This document shows positions 1 to 6,384 of a DNA stretch of 19,498 bases, piece after piece. The notes beneath the pieces were generated by a model, which was not told where the DNA came from, ran no database searches, and saw nothing but the letters and a program-made list of their open reading frames with translations. Positions within the stretch are counted from its first letter, which is position 1; every line of letters starts with the position of its first letter. This DNA comes from JAXHTY01 sp034189225 (GTDB lineage: Bacteria; Desulfobacterota; Desulfobacteria; Desulfobacterales; Desulfosudaceae): assembly GCA_034189225.1 (NCBI GenBank), contig JAXHVL010000009.1:1-19498 (forward strand), written 5' to 3'. The translations under genes were made by a program, and so were the position numbers.

Positions 1-97
1 CTCTGATCGGGCGAACACAAGGTTCACCCCTACACCGTACGTGACATGACGAGAGATACATCGCAACGCAGATATTGGACTTTTTACGAAGCCGTCA
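1..97 (+). repeat. Dispersed element, copy A (truncated by window start)
   Basis: This stretch matches two other places in the window: 16107-16180 in the same orientation, and 18345-18430 inverted. The shared core at about 35-64 begins CCGTACGTGACATGACGAGA and is preceded by half of the GGGCGAAC...GTTCGCCC hairpin. The copy ends in CTTTTTACGAAGCCGTCA (80-97), which recurs at 16408-16425 and, inverted, at 18226-18243. The left end lies outside the window. It has the look of a non-autonomous mobile or REP-like element; no protein is encoded. Confidence 0.85.
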
Positions 98-319
98 CTA
101 TTTCCATGAATTCTCTTATACCAGACATATAGGGTTCAATGCCATAATAAAAAATTGTATTGTGATCAGCATTGTCAATCTTTATGAACTGCTAATCAGA
201 GGCCGGGCAGGCATCAAAAAGAGCATTGCCGTCGGAAAACGGGATAATCTGATCATATGCGGGTGCCAATATACCAGCTATTATCTGAATAATAAAATTT
301 CAAAAAAATCATCTCTAAC
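98..319. other. AT-rich intergenic stretch, no gene seen
   Basis: An open frame runs from 75 to 323 on the + strand, but it starts inside the dispersed repeat, has no ribosome binding site, and its product has no recognisable motif. I treat the stretch as non-coding upstream DNA of the LytM-domain gene. The base composition is clearly more AT-rich than the rec region. Confidence 0.6.
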
Positions 320-348
320 TTGACAGATCGCAATGTTTTTGATTTGAT
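320..348 (+). promoter_or_regulatory. Putative sigma-70 promoter of the LytM-domain gene
   Basis: TTGACA at 320-325 is a perfect -35 box. It is followed after 17 bases by TTTGAT at 343-348, which matches 4 of 6 positions of the -10 consensus. Transcription would start near 355, so the TTG at 354 could not be the translation start, which agrees with a start at 414. The -10 box is weak, so the assignment is tentative. Confidence 0.45.
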
Positions 349-381
349 AACGATTGTCAATAAACATTACAGAAGGATTAA

Positions 382-408
382 ATGATGGCCGGTGTTCAGG
401 GTTCTTGA
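382..408 (+). CDS. Possible 8-codon leader peptide (MMAGVQGS)
   Basis: AGAAGGA at 371-377 is the best Shine-Dalgarno sequence in the region. It lies 4 bases before ATGATG at 382, but that frame stops after eight codons at TGA (406-408), followed at once by TAA (409-411). The next ATG (414), in the frame of the LytM-domain gene, is 5 bases after the TGA. The arrangement suits translational coupling or reinitiation. It could also be a chance frame or mark a start that has drifted. The peptide shows no attenuator-like run of codons. Confidence 0.3.
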   Translation: MMAGVQGS

Positions 409-413
409 TAAAT

Positions 414-1448
414 ATGAATTCAAAACGAATGAGCGGTGGTTTAACTGTGAAAAATTTTTTTAAAAAAACGATCACGCTGACGATTTTTGATGAAAACAGA
501 TACAAAAGCAATCAATTAACCTTCCCCCGATATATGCTTTTCGCTTTTACTCTGGCAATTATTTTCAGTATCGGGACCGTCTCGTTGCTCATCATGAAAT
601 CCTACAGCCTTCACAAACGCACCACAGATCCGCTCCGGCTCCAGGAAACCATCAACCGGCAGCATAACAACCTCAAGACCCGCGAACAGCAGATTGTGCT
701 TCTGGGAAAAAAGCTCGGGAGTCTGGAAACCAAACTGGCGCACCTTGAAAATGTTGAAAATGAGATCCGGAAAATTGCCAGGATTGAACGTTCTATCAAC
801 CATGAAAATCTTTTCGGGGTCGGTGGTTCAAAAACCGAGAATGCCCGACAATCCGATTCCATTAACAGCCAGGAGGAAGAGGGAATAAAAGAAACCACAC
901 AAACCAGACCGGAAACCCCCTATCATCATCCCGAGGAGCTTCTTTACCGCCCCCAGAAAAACAGGCTGAAACTGATTCTCGAAAACCCGGAATTTACGAT
1001 CAACCCCATGACATGTATCCCCACTGCCATACCGGTGGAAGGCGGCATCACAAAAAATTTCAAAAGCTATGTTTCTCCGCTGACCGGTGAAGAAAAATTC
1101 CATAAGGGCGTATTAATAAATGTTACAGACGGTCGGTATAGCGTCAGAGCGGCTGCCAACGGCGTCGTCTCTTTTGCCGGCGAAAAACAGGGGATGGGCC
1201 GAATGATTGTGATAGATCATGGACATGGCTTCTTTACCAGATATGCAAAGCTTCAAAGCGTGTACAAGCATATCGGCGATACCGTTCAGGATGGTGAGGT
1301 TATCGGCAGCCTGGAAAAAACGGGAGACCTGAAAAAAACAGAAGAGTTGACACCAGAACACCCGTCCGAACTGTATTACGAGGTATTGTTTAATGGGATC
1401 CAGATAAACCCCAACAAGTTTATCAACCAATGCCCGTTCACGATTTGA
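414..1448 (+). CDS. Membrane-anchored coiled-coil protein with degenerate LytM/M23 domain
   Basis: Product of 344 residues from ATG 414; the frame stays open up to a TTG at 354, and GTG 447 is also possible. Order: short basic cytoplasmic tail, one membrane segment (about 39-63), coiled coil (about 75-130), acidic linker, then a LytM/M23-like domain (about 209-340) with the family pattern FHKGV, VVSFAGEKQGMGRMIVIDHG, RYAKL and ELYYEVLFNG. In active M23 endopeptidases the zinc is held by HxxxD and HxH, with a further histidine in Y-x-HL. Here H230 remains, but the Asp position is Leu (234), YAHL reads YAKL (K279), and HLHFE reads ELYYE (319-323). It is therefore probably not a hydrolase. By analogy with EnvC and NlpD it may bind or activate amidases in the periplasm, or act structurally. 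The domain call is firm; the role is inferred. Confidence 0.85.
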   Translation: MNSKRMSGGLTVKNFFKKTITLTIFDENRYKSNQLTFPRYMLFAFTLAIIFSIGTVSLLIMKSYSLHKRTTDPLRLQETINRQHNNLKTREQQIVLLGKKLGSLETKLAHLENVENEIRKIARIERSINHENLFGVGGSKTENARQSDSINSQEEEGIKETTQTRPETPYHHPEELLYRPQKNRLKLILENPEFTINPMTCIPTAIPVEGGITKNFKSYVSPLTGEEKFHKGVLINVTDGRYSVRAAANGVVSFAGEKQGMGRMIVIDHGHGFFTRYAKLQSVYKHIGDTVQDGEVIGSLEKTGDLKKTEELTPEHPSELYYEVLFNGIQINPNKFINQCPFTI

Positions 1449-1481
1449 AACGCCGGGGAAAGGAAACATTCAGCCGGACAC

Positions 1482-1634
1482 TAACCCGTGTCCGTTCAGA
1501 AATTAGATATTTTGGTCGAGTTCAAGGAAGGCGAAAATTTTAACCGGAGGAATACTTTGCGTATTTTGAGGATTAAAATTTGAACCTGACGTAGAAATCG
1601 GGCAAAATAGCAATTTATTGATGGGCACTAACCC
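1482..1634. repeat. Foldback (MITE-like) element with TAACCC direct repeats
   Basis: Bases 1488-1628 form one long imperfect palindrome. The left arm begins GTGTCCGTTCAGAAATT and the right arm, reverse complemented, begins GTGCCCATCAATAAATT. Matching continues through TATTTTG, CGA-TTC and AAATTTTAA-CC to a centre at about 1556 (AATAC TTTGC GTATT). The same six bases TAACCC flank it at 1482-1487 and 1629-1634, as expected for a target-site duplication. It has no coding capacity. Without it and one repeat, the flanking genes would be about 66 bp apart. It could act as a terminator-like RNA hairpin, but there is no clear U-tract. Confidence 0.8.
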
Positions 1635-1661
1635 ACAGCAAGATCCACAAGGCAGAACCCC

Positions 1662-2039
1662 ATGATTGAAAAAATTCTCATTGTTGATGATTCACCCGTT
1701 GCCCGTAAAATGCTTAAAAGTTCAATCCCGAAGAATAAAGGGTATGAAATTTTTGAAGCCACCGACGGCAAGGACGGCATCAAAAAATATCAAATTCTCA
1801 AACCCCAGGTCGTTTTTATGGATCTCACAATGCCGGGCGTAGACGGCTATACAGCCCTTGAAGAAATCCGGCGCATCGACCAGAACGCTATGATTATTGT
1901 CACCACGGCAGATGTCCAGCCCAAATCCATATCCAATGTCATGGAGCTTGGGGCCTTCACCCTGCTTAAAAAGCCGGCCAAAGCCCAGATGATCGAAGAA
2001 ACACTGGACAAAGCCGAGATGGTCCTCAAAGGAGAATAA
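1662..2039 (+). CDS. CheY-like single-domain response regulator
   Basis: A 125-residue receiver domain with no output domain. The acidic pocket is D9 and D10 (ILIVDDS), the phospho-acceptor is D54 (VVFMDLTMPG), the switch Thr lies in IVTTAD (81-82), and the conserved Lys is K104 (LLKKP). All residues needed for phosphorylation are present. The ribosome binding site is weak (AAGG around 1649-1652). Its stop TAA overlaps the ATG of the CheC-type gene by one base, so the two are translationally coupled. It would carry a phosphoryl signal to a motor, enzyme or partner protein by reversible binding. No histidine kinase is visible in the window, so its input is unknown. Confidence 0.93.
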   Translation: MIEKILIVDDSPVARKMLKSSIPKNKGYEIFEATDGKDGIKKYQILKPQVVFMDLTMPGVDGYTALEEIRRIDQNAMIIVTTADVQPKSISNVMELGAFTLLKKPAKAQMIEETLDKAEMVLKGE

Positions 2040-2695
2040 TGAACGATAACCTGCATGATCCCAATAAATTTTTTTCAGAAGAAGAAAAAGACATTCTTCA
2101 GGAAATAATGAATATCGCTTTCGGTAATGCCACAGCCGACCTTGCGGAACTGATTGACGTACAGGTAATTCTCAGCATTCCGGATATCCGTATCATGGGA
2201 TTTAATTTACTGCCCGACTTCTTAAATGAGACCATCAATCACGGCCAGCGGAATTCCGCCATCGGTCAGAAATTCTGGGGGGACTTCAACGGGTCCGGGC
2301 TTCTCTTTCTTCCCAGCGGGACGGAGCAGGTGCTGGAAAAATTCTTGAATGTGAGTTACCGGGATAAAATTTCCCAAAAGGAAGACACGGAATTAAAAGC
2401 AGGGCTGCTGATAGAAATAAGCAACATTCTGATCGGGGCCTGTGTGGGAAAAATATCCGGCCTGTTGAAGACGGTGGTATCTTACTCACCGCCGGAGCTT
2501 TTGAATGCAGAACAGGGGAATTATGAATTTCTTCTGAAACACTTCGAGGCGGAACAAACGGCCATCGTCATGAAAACCCTGTTTCAGTTCGATCAGCAGG
2601 ATCTCAACGGTCTGCTGCTGATAATGACCAATTACGAATCCGTGGGCTGGATGAAAAAAGCGCTGCACGAATTCATGGAAGCATACGAAGACTGA
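2039..2695 (+). CDS. cheC: CheC-type CheY-P phosphatase
   Basis: A 218-residue protein with the duplicated CheC fold. The family signature D/S-x3-E-x2-N-x22-P appears complete in the first half (D18, E22, N25, P48). In the second half it appears with E126, N129 and P152 but Gly in place of the first D/S. Two active sites separate CheC from single-site CheX-like relatives. In characterised members the Glu and Asn position water to hydrolyse the aspartyl phosphate of CheY. The start overlaps the receiver stop (TAATG) and uses GGAGA at 2031-2035 inside the upstream gene. The natural substrate is therefore presumably the adjacent receiver. Whether the pair serves chemotaxis or another output cannot be told here. 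Confidence 0.85.
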   Translation: MNDNLHDPNKFFSEEEKDILQEIMNIAFGNATADLAELIDVQVILSIPDIRIMGFNLLPDFLNETINHGQRNSAIGQKFWGDFNGSGLLFLPSGTEQVLEKFLNVSYRDKISQKEDTELKAGLLIEISNILIGACVGKISGLLKTVVSYSPPELLNAEQGNYEFLLKHFEAEQTAIVMKTLFQFDQQDLNGLLLIMTNYESVGWMKKALHEFMEAYED

Positions 2696-2921
2696 CCCCC
2701 CATACCGGCCGACGATTTTAAATTCATCAATCAGCCCTGTCATCTCCTCCCATCCCCAGCATTCCGTGGCATTCTGCTTATATCGCAGCTTTACATCATA
2801 TTCCCGCAGACCGTTTCGAAGATTTCAAGCGTTTGATAATATTATTATAACTGAAAACAACCGCGCCGGCAAGAACTTTCTGCAACTTAACTTCAGTCAG
2901 CCGGTGGGGACTGAAACTCAT
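2696..2921. other. Intergenic stretch between convergent genes, nothing recognised
   Basis: These roughly 226 bases between the CheC-type stop and the foldback element hold no frame with a ribosome binding site and no convincing terminator. A + strand open frame from 2766 runs into the foldback element and looks spurious. Confidence 0.5.
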
Positions 2922-3084
2922 AAGGGTCTGTCAGAAAATAAGTGTGTCACACCGAGGTTGTCGATTCGCCCGTCCGGCAAGGCGCGCGACTGAGGCATAG
3001 TAAGTCTATGTCGCAAGGAGCGCAACGCCGCTGGACGGGATGAAGCGGCAACCGAATGTAACAATTATTTTTTGACAGACCTTA
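2922..3084. repeat. Second foldback (MITE-like) element, different family
   Basis: Terminal inverted repeats read AAGGGTCTGTCAGAAAATAA on the left (from 2922) and TAAGGTCTGTCAAAAAATAA on the right (from 3084, complement). The inner arms also pair: CCCGTCCGGC near 2969 with GCTGGACGGG near 3030, and GACTGAGGCATAG (2988-3000) with CTATGTCGC (3006-3014), leaving TAAGT (3001-3005) as the tip. The whole is about 160 bp, palindromic and non-coding. No unambiguous target duplication is visible; TA or TAA at the ends is possible. It could form a strong hairpin between the two convergent transcripts. Confidence 0.8.
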
Positions 3085-4434
3085 AATACGGCCCCCGCCC
3101 TTGGTTTGAGCCGGCGGCCGGCCGGGAAGTTTTTCCACGGCATCATGATCCGCCTGTGATGTGACAGGGCCGAATTTATACCCCAGCATGGAAACAACGT
3201 GATCATATTTAGCCAAAATATCTTCCCGGTTCTCTCCCGGTATATCCAGCAGACAGTACCGGTAACTCTGAGGATTGTGCTTGAAGTCGGACAAATTAGC
3301 ATTTTCATACACCAGATTCCGGACACTCACTTCCGGGTATGCCATTCGAATCTGTTCGTAGGCGGTCATGATGGGGGTTTCCAGAATCTTCGCATCGGCA
3401 AAGGCGTGCAGCTCAAAATTATAGCAATACGGAAACTGTCTGACCGACTCCAGGGGCATGGCCTCGGGCTTTTTGCCCACCGCCATGTCGCAGATCATTC
3501 GCAGGGGATCAAAGCCGGTAACAGCCTCGATGGTTTTGGCGAATTGGAAGGCAATCCGGCTGTTGACTTCGATGATTTTAAACGTGCCCGTCTCCTCGTC
3601 CACGCGCAGCTCTACATTGAAAAAACTATTGTCCAGACCCAGACCGGGCATCAGTCGTTCCAGCACGTCTTTAATCTGATCCGTCAGTGCCGGCGGGAGG
3701 TGGTGGGGAAATTCATGATGGCTGAAACTGTTGGAGCGGGGATGGAAAATCGCTCTGGTAACTCCAAGAAAAAAAACTGTTTTCTCATAAACATACCCGT
3801 CAATGGTGACCTGAACGCCGGAAATAAGGTCCTCACAGAGAAAACTGTTACAGGTGGCAATGTTCACCGCGTCATAATACCTGGGGCTGTAAGCCAGCGC
3901 ATTCAGGTAGTACTGATTGAAAAGCGATATATCCAAACTTTCATGACCGATATAATATTCCAGCGCTTCCGGGGATTCGATTATATGAGTGCCAAAGGAA
4001 ATGTTGGATCTAACCGGCTTGATAAAAAACGGGGTTTCCAGCCGCGAAGGGTCTCGCAGATAATCCAGCGCCAGGCAGAATTTTGGCGCGGCCTCAGGTG
4101 TGATATCCCGTTGAATACGCCTGCAGATATACTTGTTCTGACTGTTGATCACGCCCTTGACGGAAGCGAACCGTTTGCCGGTTTCTTCAGCCAGGATTGC
4201 CGCAAAAAGTGAAGATGAATCATGGGTCCCGACGATGCCGTCATACAATTCCGGTTTTTGCTGAATTCGCTCAACCGTCTGGTTCAGGTACTTCTTGACA
4301 CCGAAGCTCAGAATTTTTTCTGTGGTTTCAATGGTCAGGTAATAATCGGACTGATCCTGAAAACTGTTTTCCACCACATCCACATCACTGGCATCGCAAA
4401 GAAACAGAATTTTTTTTCTGCTGTCGCTCATCAT
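3082..4434 (-). CDS. ATP-grasp family ligase, substrate unknown
   Basis: About 450 residues from ATG 4434. An open frame continues upstream to 4503, but AAGGAGG at 4442-4448 stands 7 bases before 4434 and fixes the start there. The ATP-grasp core is clear: FFIKPVRSN with nucleotide-binding K139, the hinge and ATP-side stretch CEDLISGVQVTIDGYV (about 200-215), FFNVELR (about 271-277), and metal ligands in IEVNSRIAF (E289, N291, R293). Such enzymes join a carboxylate to an amine or thiol through an acyl phosphate. The N-terminal domain and last 100 residues give no substrate clue. It follows the amidohydrolase by 37 bases, probably as one operon. The stop TAA lies at the edge of the foldback element, so the C-terminus may have been altered by that insertion. 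Confidence 0.85.
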   Translation of the reverse strand: MMSDSRKKILFLCDASDVDVVENSFQDQSDYYLTIETTEKILSFGVKKYLNQTVERIQQKPELYDGIVGTHDSSSLFAAILAEETGKRFASVKGVINSQNKYICRRIQRDITPEAAPKFCLALDYLRDPSRLETPFFIKPVRSNISFGTHIIESPEALEYYIGHESLDISLFNQYYLNALAYSPRYYDAVNIATCNSFLCEDLISGVQVTIDGYVYEKTVFFLGVTRAIFHPRSNSFSHHEFPHHLPPALTDQIKDVLERLMPGLGLDNSFFNVELRVDEETGTFKIIEVNSRIAFQFAKTIEAVTGFDPLRMICDMAVGKKPEAMPLESVRQFPYCYNFELHAFADAKILETPIMTAYEQIRMAYPEVSVRNLVYENANLSDFKHNPQSYRYCLLDIPGENREDILAKYDHVVSMLGYKFGPVTSQADHDAVEKLPGRPPAQTKGGGRI

Positions 4435-4441
4435 CTGATAT

Positions 4442-4448
4442 CCTCCTT
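4442..4448 (-). promoter_or_regulatory. Ribosome binding site fixing the ATP-grasp start
   Basis: AAGGAGG on the - strand, 7 bases before ATG 4434. No comparable site precedes the in-frame ATG at 4503, which lies inside the upstream amidohydrolase gene. Confidence 0.85.
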
Positions 4449-4471
4449 CACTTTCCCGATACTTGTCCCGG

Positions 4472-5740
4472 TCAGCCGTCTTCCCGGCTGCCACCCACCC
4501 CAAGCGGAGAGGTTTCCGACCATTGAGAGGTATCCACCCGGCCGGTGATTAACTCGCCCGCCTTGAACACCATCGCAATCTTATCCAGAGATTCCAGCAC
4601 ATCGATATCCGCCAGAGGGTCATCCTCAAATACCACGCAATCCGCGAATTTACCGGGGTCGAGCGTGCCCGTCTTTTCCAGCATACCGATGGCATCGGCC
4701 GCAGTACGAGTAGAGGCCAGAACCGCATCAATGGGACTCATAAGTCCCAGTTTAACATACTGGATCAATTCCATGGCATTTTTACCATGATAATTGTAGG
4801 GCGTCCCCGCATCGGTCCCCATCGCCACCCTGACCCCGAAATACAGCGCACGGTGAAGATTTTCCTGCCGCTGTCTGGAGATCTCCCTGGCCTTTTCAAA
4901 CATGAAATGGGGAATGCCGCTGGCAGTTCTGGCATTGAGCATCCAGAAATTAGAACTCAGGGTCGAGGTTAAAAATATACCTTCATCCGCCATCATTTTC
5001 AGCGCATCATCGTCGGCCAGCGTACCGTGTTCAATGGTTCGTACGCCGGCCTTGATGGCGTTTTTGATGCCCTCGGCCCCGTGGGCGTGGGCGGCGGTAT
5101 GTTTGCCGGTTTTAGCGCCCTCCTCAACCACGGCCCGGATCTCGTCTGCATCCAGGTGGGTCGCCCCAGGCACCCCGCCGGGATTCATAATCGCACCGGT
5201 GGCCATTACCTTAAGGCAGTCCACCCCTTCTTTCAGCTGTTCCCGAGCGGCCTTTCGATTTTCATCCACCCCGTCGGCCTCCCGGTAAAGCCCCTCGAAA
5301 TATTCACTGCCGGCTGTCATCATGCAGATGATTCGGCCTGACGCCAGAATTCGGGGCCCCACGATAAGGCCCTCCATCACGGCACGCTTCACCGCCACAT
5401 CAATATAATTGGCGGAACCGGCATTGCGGACCGTTGTGAATCCGGCCCGTACCGTGTTTCCCATTTCCAGGGATGCCCTGATGGCACGAAGCTTATCCTC
5501 CACCAGGCTCTCATGATACGTATCACCCATGCCGTGAAGGTCCAGATGGATATGGACATCAATCAAGCCGGGCAAAATATATTTTCCGGTCACATCATAA
5601 TAGTTTGCCGCCTCCGGAATGGGGATTTCCCCCTTTTTGCCCACGGCATGGATACAATCGTCCTTGAACACCATTGCCGCATTTTCCAGATAACCGGCTT
5701 CGCCCGTAAACAGGCAAGCCCCTTCCAGCACAGTAAACAC
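4472..5740 (-). CDS. Metal-dependent amidohydrolase (imidazolonepropionase/prolidase-like)
   Basis: A 422-residue amidohydrolase-superfamily TIM-barrel enzyme. Metal-site residues are in place: H63 and H65 (DVHIHLD, just after YILPGLI), K177 (CLKVMATGA, the expected carboxylated bridging lysine), His in AAHAHG (218 or 220), H238 (TIEHGT) and D310 (MGTDAGTP). The small N- and C-terminal beta domains are typical of the family. Start GTG 5740 is preceded by AGGAG at good spacing. There is no signal peptide, so it is cytoplasmic. The closest named types hydrolyse cyclic amides or X-Pro/X-Lys dipeptides; the sequence alone does not settle the substrate. The ATP-grasp ligase gene downstream suggests a shared amide- or peptide-containing metabolite. 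Confidence 0.88.
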   Translation of the reverse strand: MFTVLEGACLFTGEAGYLENAAMVFKDDCIHAVGKKGEIPIPEAANYYDVTGKYILPGLIDVHIHLDLHGMGDTYHESLVEDKLRAIRASLEMGNTVRAGFTTVRNAGSANYIDVAVKRAVMEGLIVGPRILASGRIICMMTAGSEYFEGLYREADGVDENRKAAREQLKEGVDCLKVMATGAIMNPGGVPGATHLDADEIRAVVEEGAKTGKHTAAHAHGAEGIKNAIKAGVRTIEHGTLADDDALKMMADEGIFLTSTLSSNFWMLNARTASGIPHFMFEKAREISRQRQENLHRALYFGVRVAMGTDAGTPYNYHGKNAMELIQYVKLGLMSPIDAVLASTRTAADAIGMLEKTGTLDPGKFADCVVFEDDPLADIDVLESLDKIAMVFKAGELITGRVDTSQWSETSPLGVGGSREDG

Positions 5741-5788
5741 GTTTCACTCCTGATTTTTCACGTTCGCCCGCGCCTAGCGGCAACTCAA

Positions 5789-5858
5789 CAACCATCGGCT
5801 AAAAGCCGGTGGGTTGAAACAAACGGCTGAAAGCCGAGACACGGGTCTACAGACCCGT
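5789..5858. repeat. Cluster of three short hairpins (REP/BIME-like)
   Basis: Three inverted repeats follow each other. 5789-5816 pairs CAACC with GGTTG around CGGCT-AAA-AGCCG. 5824-5836 is CGGCT-GAA-AGCCG. 5841-5858 is a perfect ACGGGTCT-AC-AGACCCGT. They lie between rpiB and the amidohydrolase gene, both on the - strand. None is followed by a T-run, so they are more likely mRNA-stabilising or repeat-derived structures than intrinsic terminators. Confidence 0.75.
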
Positions 5859-5903
5859 TAATGCTCCGTCTTGAGATTACCATCTTTCTCAGGTTCAAAC
5901 ATG

Positions 5904-5931
5904 GATGGTGACCCGTTAACGGGTCACCATC
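5904..5931. repeat. Perfect 28-bp palindrome spanning the rpiB stop codon
   Basis: GATGGTGACCCGTT is followed directly by its reverse complement, and flanking ATGGAT/ATCCAT pairing extends the stem beyond that. The last codons and stop of rpiB (5916-5918) fall in its centre. It shares GACCCGTTAA with the hairpin at 5841-5858, which suggests common ancestry. There is no U-tract on either strand. It may protect the 3' end of the rec-rpiB message or be a palindromic repeat that was captured as coding sequence. Confidence 0.8.
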
Positions 5932-6365
5932 AGATCCATTAAATCAATGCGCCTGACATGGCGGGGATCCTCCGTGAAGGGGGTCTCCAGCCATTTGTCC
6001 AGAATCTGGCGATTCTCATCCAGAGTAAGGATCCGTGCTGCCAGGCAGAGAATATTGGCGTTGTTGTGCTGACGACTGAGTTCCGCCATCTCTGTTGTAG
6101 CGCACAGCGCCGCCCTTACCCCCAGAAAACGGTTCGCCATAATGGACATGCCCAACCCGGACCCGCAGATCAGAATCCCCCGACTGTATTGCCCCGTGGA
6201 AACCCCTCTTGCCACCATGTGGGCGTAAACCGGATAATCCACCGATGTATCGTCTTCGGGCCCCATATCATGAATCTGCCATGTCACGTGATGCCGCCGG
6301 ATATGGGTGACAAGATCCGCTTTTATTTCAAATCCGGCATGATCGCTCGCAACTGCAATGTTCAT
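5916..6365 (-). CDS. rpiB: Ribose-5-phosphate isomerase B
   Basis: A 149-residue RpiB/LacAB-family protein. It interconverts ribose 5-phosphate and ribulose 5-phosphate in the non-oxidative pentose phosphate pathway in the cytoplasm. Visible family residues are D8-H9 (ASDHAGF), the base C67 followed by GSGLGMSIMANR (68-79), and H100 in RQHNNANIL, which opens the sugar ring. The length is normal for the family. An open frame continues upstream to 6500 inside recD, but AGGAGG at 6375-6380 with 9-base spacing marks ATG 6365. It begins 19 bases after recD, so it is very likely cotranscribed with recCBD. The C-terminal MVTR-stop is encoded by the palindrome at 5904-5931. Confidence 0.95.
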   Translation of the reverse strand: MNIAVASDHAGFEIKADLVTHIRRHHVTWQIHDMGPEDDTSVDYPVYAHMVARGVSTGQYSRGILICGSGLGMSIMANRFLGVRAALCATTEMAELSRQHNNANILCLAARILTLDENRQILDKWLETPFTEDPRHVRRIDLMDLMVTR

Positions 6366-6384
6366 TCCGTCCGTCCTCCTGTAA

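Noticed and set aside
75..323. 82-codon + strand open frame
   Set aside because: It starts inside the dispersed repeat, has no ribosome binding site and shows no recognisable motif.
354..413. N-terminal extension of the LytM protein to TTG 354
   Set aside because: TTG 354 lies at the predicted transcription start and has no ribosome binding site; the membrane protein is complete from 414 or 447.
3199..4212. 337-codon + strand frame opposite the ATP-grasp gene
   Set aside because: Antisense shadow of a conserved, motif-rich gene; its product is low-complexity with no domain.
5904..5931. Rho-independent terminator of rpiB
   Set aside because: The stem is strong, but no T-run follows on either strand and the stem includes the stop codon itself.
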